From contig CALNHX010005243.1 of assembly GCA_940337035.1 (NCBI GenBank), positions 1-64,000 on the forward strand: a stretch of DNA of 64,000 nucleotides. Direction: 5' to 3'. This DNA comes from Agriotes lineatus. Taxonomy: Eukaryota > Arthropoda > Insecta > Coleoptera > Elateridae. Below, piece by piece: positions 58,510 through 64,000 of the stretch. The notes below the pieces were generated by a model. That model was not told where the DNA came from. It saw only the letters and a program-made list of their open reading frames with translations, and did not search any database. Both the position numbers and the translations under genes were made by a program. How positions within the stretch are numbered: position 1 is the first letter of the stretch; each line of letters begins with the position of its first letter.

Positions 58510-59390
58510 ACAAAAATTATAAGTCATATAATTACTGATATTGCTCTCAAGTCCCAATTAAAAACATAATTCTCCATTTATTACAAAATAGAATTTATAG
58601 AAGATAACTAGAGTTGAGAAACTGCTTATCTGCAGTTAATTTTTGTAAAACATCAACTTTATTTTGTATACTTTCCCTAAATTAAAAGGTAATCTTTTAT
58701 TCAGCTGATGTTATTTAATATTTTACATTTTAAGAGCATGCTTTTTACTTGTCTTGTGAAACTTTTATTTATAAATTCCCTGTAATAAATTGATTAATTA
58801 AAACTAATTTGTTTCAATTCTGCAACAAGCTGTAGTAAAATGTAGTTGCTTTATAGCTTTAACTGATTACTAACGACGTATTTATGGCTATTTTTAAGTA
58901 CTTGGATTGATCGTATGAGATTATATTATTTGTAATGTAATTCGATTAGAAACAATACAATGGTTTCGTTTACAAGTCATTAAATAACTGCGTTAATAGA
59001 TTTACATTTAAATTATTTTTATTGGCTATATAAATAAATATACGAAACTACAGTTATAATCGTTTGCATTGTTCTTATACGATACGTAACACAGAACACG
59101 ATGAAATGTGGGCTAGCTGTTTCACAATTTATTTTATAGCTCCAAGCTTGGCCTAAAGAAATCCCTATCTTCGGTAATTAATATCAAAGCTGACAGAACT
59201 AAGCTTGTATCCCCTTATTCCTTCGAAAGAAATCAACAAGTTGGGGTCGGTTGACGTGATACAAGGCCTACTATGTGTTGTGTTCATCTGTTTAATTGCG
59301 ACACTACTAAAAGAGATGTACCAATTATTATGAATCTTAATATTTTCCACAATGACGCCCTAGCTTTTATCAGATGTAGTGCATTATAAT
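58510..59390. other. AT-rich DNA
   Basis: No gene recognised. The part after 59150 may belong to the 3' side of the Helitron copy that follows. Confidence 0.4.
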
Positions 59391-59399
59391 CAATAACTA

Positions 59400-60050
59400 G
59401 TGGATCCATTGCAAAATATTTTGCAAGTTAGAAAACTTCTTTGTAACATTTGGCAGGATCCATTAGGTAAAATTTAAGTTTTTAAAACTACTCACACGTG
59501 ATATTGCTACATATACTTGACTATGGCTAAATACTGGTTGCGGAAAATACGATATATTCTGCACTTTATTCACAGTTTGTTCTTGTTATTTATTAATTGT
59601 CATCGCAAATGATAGGCGCACAGAATTTTTTTTTCGGAAGACAAAAAGGTAGTGCAATATTAGATAGAATGTGTTAATCTATACGCGGTAATAATACTTT
59701 TCTGCCTGGCTTGTGGCTTGTCCATTTAATACCAAATCTAAGCAGCTCTCAAATAAATTGCGTACCATTAATCTTATCTCATCTATTAAGCCAGTAGACA
59801 CATTTAAAATGTTCAAGGGAATATCTATTGATCCTATTTTCAGTGTTAAGCAATGTGGATATATTCCACTGAAATTTAACGAATCTAGAAGTTTCATAAA
59901 AAATTATGAAATGTTGTTCTTATGTGATACAATTGTATTCACACTCAATATTGTTTTTCAGATTCAGGCAAGAAAGATATAATTTTGTTGTTGATTTCAT
60001 TTCAATATTCGTTTTTAGGGCTAAAATCGAGAATTTTGAGGGACGCTGGT
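59400..60050 (-). pseudogene. Helitron helicase relic, copy A
   Basis: Minus-strand frame 59897-59679 reads LLDSLNFSGIYPH, LKIGS and ILNVSTGLIDEIRLMV. That is the region of Helitron Pif1-type helicases where the consensus says the 3' UTR-proximal strand is bound, before motif V. DNA 59400-59680 aligns with copy B (61940-62240) but has lost the motif V/VI frame. SPKNEY near 60010 matches the upstream part of copy B. Helitron proteins join a Rep nuclease to a 5'-3' helicase for rolling-circle transposition. No Rep domain is present. Confidence 0.75.
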
Positions 60051-60395
60051 AGGGTAGGAACGGCTAGAAAATTGTTTAAATAAGCGACATGCGCTTCACG
60101 CAAAAGCGGATAAAACTTCGAAATATCTCGCCCCAAGAATATGGGCCATGTGTACGGATTTTTTTGCAGAAGCTTGTTCGCAACTAACTCCGCCAATTGA
60201 CGTGGGCTTAAATGTCCAAATATTCGCTTCTACACCAAAACTCCGCCAAACGGCGTGGGGCACACAAAGGGCAATGAGTTTGCAAAATCCGAGCACCACT
60301 AAAAAAGTAATAGCCAACCTAACGAATTTCGATGCGCGCGAACCGAATATCGGCACTAAAGGTTTGTTACAGAGTACCAACCGATAAGAGAGCAT
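60050..60395. other. less AT-rich DNA upstream of Helitron copy A
   Basis: A 99-codon minus-strand frame (60096-60395) is open but has no helicase or known motif. It may be an insertion in the Helitron. Confidence 0.35.
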
Positions 60396-60399
60396 TTAC

Positions 60400-61480
60400 A
60401 CCGTACACCCTTTGGTAGTGAATTCCAAAAATCCCTGAAAATGATAGGGCCTATTTGTAAGACGATCTAATACGCCAAATTTCAACTTCCTATCTGCAGT
60501 AGTTCGCTTGTTAAGGCAATCTTTAAAAAACAGCTCTATCTCATTTAACTTGTGGGGAGGTGGATTCTTCAAAACCATGAAAATGGTTTGACATGATTTG
60601 TAACAATGAACTAATATGCCAAATTTCGACTTCCTATCTGTATCTATCTCGTGCCATTCTTCAGAAAAACAGATCTATCCCACTTAATCTCTTTGAGAGG
60701 ATACATTTCGAAAAACCCTGAAAATGACTTGATTCGATGTGTAAAACGAACTACTTTACCGAATCAACTTTCTACCTGCAGCAGTTATTATGGCGATCTT
60801 TAGAAAAACACATCTACCCCATTTAACTCTTTCGGAAGTTACTTTTGAAAAAGCCTGAAATTGATTTGACCTAATTTGTAAAACGATCTAATACGCCGAA
60901 TTGTAATTTCCCACCTGTAGTAGATCCTTTGTGGCTATTTTTAGAAAAACACTTTTGGCCTAGTTAACCAGTTTGAGGAAATGTATTTCGAAAAACCCTA
61001 AAAATGATTTTCGATTAGTAAAACGATCGAAAATGCCGAATTTCAACTTACTGCCTGTATATCCCGTGGCGATATTTTGACAAACAGATTTGTTTCATTT
61101 AACCCCTTTCGGGGATAAATTCTCCAAAACCCTAAAAATGATTTTACCCGATTTGAAAAACGTTCTAATATGCTCAATTTCAACTTCCTATACTTGTAGA
61201 AGTTTTCTTGTGGCGATATTAAAAAAACATATTTGTCCCATTTAACCCCTTTCGGGGATGAATTCTGCAAAACATTGAAATTTACTTGTTCTGATTTGTA
61301 AAACGAACTAATATGTTGAATTTCGGCTTCCCACCTGTAGTAGTTTCCTCGTTGTAGATCTTTAGAAAAACAGGTCTCACACTGTTAGCTTCTTTGGAGG
61401 AATGAATTTCGAAAAGCCTTGAAAATGATTTGACCCTATTTGTAAAAAGAACTAATATGGCGAATTACAACTTTTTACCA
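60400..61480 (+). repeat. about 140-bp tandem array, 7-8 copies
   Basis: Each unit holds CCCTGAAAATGATTTGACC, TTTGTAAAACGATCTAATA, CGCCGAATTTCAACTTCC, ACCTGTAGTAGTT, GGCGAT(C/A)TTTAGAAAAACA and CCCATTTAACCCCTTTCGG. The CTGAAAATGA word recurs at about 60435, 60580, 60718, 60857, 60999, 61131, 61276 and 61421, so the period is 132-146 bp. Copies are 70-85 percent alike by eye. The array lies between two Helitron copies. Confidence 0.85.
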
Positions 61481-61935
61481 TCTCCAGATTCTATTACATA
61501 ACGATCTGTGAAGTAAAAGTCAATCCCGTCTAATAGAGGGTAAAAACACTTCTTTGTAGACGATATTGTATAGTATAGTATAGTTTTCCCTTTTGGTTTA
61601 AGCATCACTAAGTTGTTTGGAGAACTGTCCTCTAAACAGTCTAGAAAAAGTTGACCGAGAGAAAAACAGTCTTTCCTCAACCTATGAAAATTGTGGCCTC
61701 AGTGTAGTTTCGATGCGGAGCTTTCACCTGCAGTCGTTTTGGGAGTCTTCACGTTTCTCACTAGTATAATGGGTGCTGTAACTTTCAAAGGCAGGCGATT
61801 TGGAAGAAGTCCGGGAGGGCCGAAAGTGTGGAGAAACTCAACGTGGTAGTGTGTGCTCTGCCTCAACCACAATGTTAATCGACTGATAGATCTTTTACTC
61901 AGTATGAAAGGCTCCGAGGTGTGTTTTGTTGATTT
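61480..61935. other. DNA between satellite and Helitron copy B
   Basis: A short TATAG run lies near 61568. A 71-codon minus frame (61465-61680) has no recognised motif. It may be the Helitron 3' end region; no clear CTRR terminus with hairpin was identified. Confidence 0.35.
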
Positions 61936-61939
61936 CTAG

Positions 61940-62769
61940 TGCCCCATTGCAAAATATTAAGCAACTTATAAAACTTCTTTGTAGACAATGTTTAACGTGT
62001 GGCACGATCCATTAGGTAAAATTTTAATTTTTAAGTTTTTAAAACAACGCACACGTGACATTGCCACATATAATTGCCCATGGCTAAATACTGGTTGTGG
62101 CAAATACATTCCTACTTTATCCAGAGTTTGTCCTTGCCATTTATTAATTGTCATCGCAAATGCTAGGCGTACAGGAAACTGTCTCCTCCGAAAGCAAAAA
62201 GGTATAGTAATATCAGAAGGTGTTAAATCTATACGCGGTAATAATACTCTTCTGCGTGTAGCTTGCCGATTTAAGACTTCCAAATCTAAACAGTTTTCGT
62301 ACGAATTGTGTACCATTAATCTCGTCCCATTTATTAAACCAGTAGACACATTTAAATTTCTCAAGAGAATAATAATTGCCGCTTTTTTAGTGTTAAAAAA
62401 TGTGGACTGTGGAGGTATTCCACTGAAATTTAACGAATCTAGAAAGTCCGTAGAAAATTGTAAAATGTTGTCGTAATCACACTCAAATATATTTTTTCAT
62501 AACTAGGTAAGAGAGATATAATTTTGTGGTTAACTTCATCGCAATGTTCGTTTTTTTGGCGCTAAAATTGAAATTTTTGAGATACTAAGGGTGTTCTCAA
62601 GAGTTGACAAACTATTACCAAATATTTCTGTAATGATGTCCTCTTTGGCAATTAGTTGAGATGGTATCTTAATTGTATCACCTCTTCTCCTATAATCGTG
62701 GAATATTCTCCATTTATAATTTGCAAGAGAATGGGCGATGTATAGGTACATTCGATTAATAGTAGTTAA
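61940..62769 (-). pseudogene. Helitron helicase relic, copy B
   Basis: The minus strand gives, in order, LTT at 62769, INGEYSTIIGEE (frameshifted), IPSQLIAKEDIITEIFGN, SISKISILAPK, FLDSLNFSGIPP and LRNLNVSTGLINGTRLMV. It continues with RIDLTPSD, RRQFPVRLAFAMTINKWQGQ, LYLPQPVFSHGQ-like and LYVAMSRVR. The last blocks are motifs V and VI of the Pif1-like helicase, with the TINK-x-QGQ and A-x-SRVR residues. The C-terminal 132 codons (62364-61966) are uninterrupted. The protein is truncated upstream exactly where different DNA begins at about 62770, inside the LTTN-MR motif region. Confidence 0.85.
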
Positions 62770-62799
62770 GGTGTGCGGGTTCTAATACACTTTGCATAA

Positions 62800-63050
62800 T
62801 AGGCCCCGCCCCCTGCAGTAAAAATTGTGGGCGTGTCTGTGGTGTGCTGTGATTGGTTGTGGTGGGTGTGATTAGCATAAATAAAGATGGCGTGTTGTGT
62901 GTATCTGTGCTGTGATTGGTTGTGTATAATGTGAATGGCGTCGATGGGCGTGTCTGTGTAGTGATGTTCGTCCAATAAGCGTCGTGTATTAGGTAATGTG
63001 TTGTAGTCGGCCATTTTGTGTGGTGTTCGTCTTGGGCGGTCGTATTATCC
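62800..63050 (+). promoter_or_regulatory. G/T-rich promoter-like zone
   Basis: GGCCCCGCCCC (62802) is a GC-box-like word. GTGCTGTGATTGGTTGTG occurs twice (about 62843 and 62907), each holding an inverted CCAAT box, and GTCCAAT follows near 62969. GGGCGTGTCTGTG also occurs twice (62830 and 62946). CGGCCATTTTGTG (63008) is a YY1/Pho-like word. This looks like the control region for the downstream frame. Confidence 0.4.
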
Positions 63051-63110
63051 GGTCTGCAAAAAATCCTGTCTCGACATGTAGCTGTGAGTGTGTTGACCTT
63101 TGTCGGGCGC

Positions 63111-63356
63111 GCGAGTTAGCTGGAATGTGGGTCATTGTGCGAATAATGATTAGTCGAAACTGGCTTGTTTAGTGGGGCCCCAGTTCGGGTGTAAGATTAG
63201 TCGGGTTCATTGGAGTTTGTTGTCCTTGCGCTGGCGAGGTAGATGGAATGTGGGTCATTGTGCGAATAATGATTAGTCGAAACTGGTTTGTTTAGTGGGG
63301 CCCCAGTTCGGGTGTAAGATTAGTCGGGTTCATTGGAGTTTGTTGTCCTTGCCCTG
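63111..63356 (+). repeat. two tandem copies of a 123-bp unit
   Basis: TGGAATGTGGGTCATTGTGC at 63121 recurs at 63244, and the rest of the unit (GTGGGGCCCCAGTTCGGGTG, AGATTAGTCGGGTTCATTGG) follows in both. The copies differ at only a few positions, chiefly near the ends and at one C/T site in TGG(C/T)TTGTTT. Confidence 0.92.
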
Positions 63357-63560
63357 GGGAAGCAATTATATTTTTGCGCGGCGCTTGTAAGATGTTAGTT
63401 TGCTTGCTAAATATTTATTGGGCCTGTTTAGATGGTGGGTTGTAAAAGTTGCCCGATTCGGGGCCCTTCTTAATTGATTATTCTAAGCGCTTAAATGGGG
63501 GGTCTTTAATTGTTTTACTAAGAAATTGGTTGTACGTTGTGGTAATAGAAGGTTCGAGTA

Positions 63561-64000
63561 ATGGAAGAGTTGATGAAAATAAATCGTGGGGGTATTAGGT
63601 TAACATTAAGATTATTACGGGAATGTAGAGAACACGGCGGTTCTTCGCCGTCAGCTTCGGTAGGTAGGAAAAGACATTTAGAGGTAAAATTATCGGAATT
63701 GAGAGCGAAACAGGTGCGTTTGCAGGAGGCTGTTGTAACAGGCGCTGGCGGCGTTGTTAGCGGCGGTGATAATGGAAAATTTGTTGGTAATCGTGTACAG
63801 TGGAAAAATATAGAGAGTGCGTTTAAGGGACGAATACGAACCGGTGCGGTAATAAATTTGGGTCATGACGATGTGAATTTGTTTTTTAGCGATGCGTTTT
63901 CAGCTATTCAAAAGCGTATAAGAAGATTAGTAAGAAAATTGAATGTAATTAAAGTTAATTTTGTATTTTATGGAGATTATATGAAACCTGGGGATCCCGA
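63561..64000 (+). CDS. intact, window-truncated protein of a viral-like element
   Basis: ATG at 63561 (upstream in-frame stop at 63543) opens 146 codons without interruption to the window end. The first 80 residues are basic and low in complexity (a coiled-coil-prone LSELRAKQVRLQEA and a glycine-rich TGAGGVVSGGDNG). A conserved-looking block follows from about residue 84: WKNIESAFKGRIRTG, NLGHDDVNLFF, then RKLNVIKVNFVF near 125-136. From memory this block resembles the N-terminal part of proteins of arthropod large transposons or endogenous viral elements that carry type B DNA polymerase. The role of the block is unknown, and polymerase domains would lie past the window. The family assignment is tentative; the integrity of the frame is directly visible. 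Confidence 0.6.
   Translation, partial: MEELMKINRGGIRLTLRLLRECREHGGSSPSASVGRKRHLEVKLSELRAKQVRLQEAVVTGAGGVVSGGDNGKFVGNRVQWKNIESAFKGRIRTGAVINLGHDDVNLFFSDAFSAIQKRIRRLVRKLNVIKVNFVFYGDYMKPGDP

Larger units (their letters stand above)
62771..64000 (+). mobile_element. left part of a large viral-like insertion (incomplete)
   Basis: Helitron helicase sequence ends at about 62770 and unrelated DNA, richer in G and T and in CpG, begins with GTGTGCGGGTTCTAATACAC. It holds a promoter-like zone, two 123-bp repeats and an intact reading frame that continues beyond the window. The lack of stops contrasts with every other element here and suggests a recent arrival. The frame resembles proteins linked with Polinton/adintovirus-type elements, but no polymerase, integrase or capsid gene is inside the window, so the class is inferred. 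The other end and its target duplication are outside. Confidence 0.5.

Noticed and set aside
58330..58569. 79-codon plus-strand open frame
   Set aside because: Antisense of the family A SINE.
61988..62476. 162-codon plus-strand open frame, one of the longest in the window
   Set aside because: It is antisense to the Helitron helicase, whose motifs are clear on the minus strand.
1..64000. CRISPR arrays, operons, ribosome binding sites or rRNA
   Set aside because: No regularly spaced identical repeats, no packed co-directional genes and no rRNA sequence; all features are eukaryotic in type.

Overview
This window looks like noncoding, repeat-rich DNA from an arthropod, most likely an insect. 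The base composition is strongly A+T-rich by eye, and no complete host protein-coding gene is visible. What can be recognised is a layered set of transposable-element relics: Helitron helicase, mariner and piggyBac transposases, several non-LTR retrotransposon pieces, a Penelope-like endonuclease fragment, three tRNA-derived SINE types, and many TA-flanked inverted-repeat elements whose ends read TACAGGGTG, TACCGGGTG or TACAGTATG. Such ends are common in insect genomes. A beetle is a guess; nothing here fixes the order.

Layout. Positions 1-3.4 kb are AT-rich, with one possible minus-strand terminal exon (2094-2229). Positions 3.5-7.5 kb are a degenerate higher-order repeat array with a 415-bp palindrome inside it (5930-6345). 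7.5-12.7 kb is mostly featureless except for a small inverted-repeat element whose right end makes a TATA box (9250-9526). 12.8-15.8 kb holds two less AT-rich, repeat-free islands, one with a possible 36-nt coding micro-exon (13765-13800). 17.1-17.9 kb is a dead mariner carrying another element. 20-22.5 kb has a SINE head, a well-formed TATA+Inr pair and a diverged 300-bp direct repeat. 25-28.2 kb contains two LINE fragments and a SINE. 29.8-35.2 kb holds palindromes, LINE tails, a piggyBac relic split by a LINE tail, a mariner relic, and a GC-rich stretch with a 49-bp tandem repeat and splice-like signals. 37.5-42.2 kb is dense in inverted-repeat elements, including an unusual foldback whose arms are made of GC-rich short repeats. 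43.9-54.6 kb has an interspersed repeat in two orientations, more palindromes, a Penelope fragment and a MITE. 55.3-56.2 kb is CpG-rich. 56.6-58.5 kb carries SINEs. 59.4-62.8 kb has two decayed Helitron helicase copies on the minus strand, flanking a 140-bp satellite-like array.

The most interesting part is the right edge. At about 62770 the Helitron helicase frame stops abruptly and a sequence of different composition begins. It has about 790 bp of G/T-rich terminal or promoter-like DNA with two near-identical 123-bp repeats, then an undamaged reading frame starting at 63561 that is still open at the end of the window. Its conserved-looking second half resembles, from memory, proteins found beside protein-primed DNA polymerase B genes in large viral-like transposons (Polinton/Maverick or adintovirus-like). 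The window therefore seems to catch the left end of a recent insertion of such an element. All assignments come from reading the sequence; no search was run.
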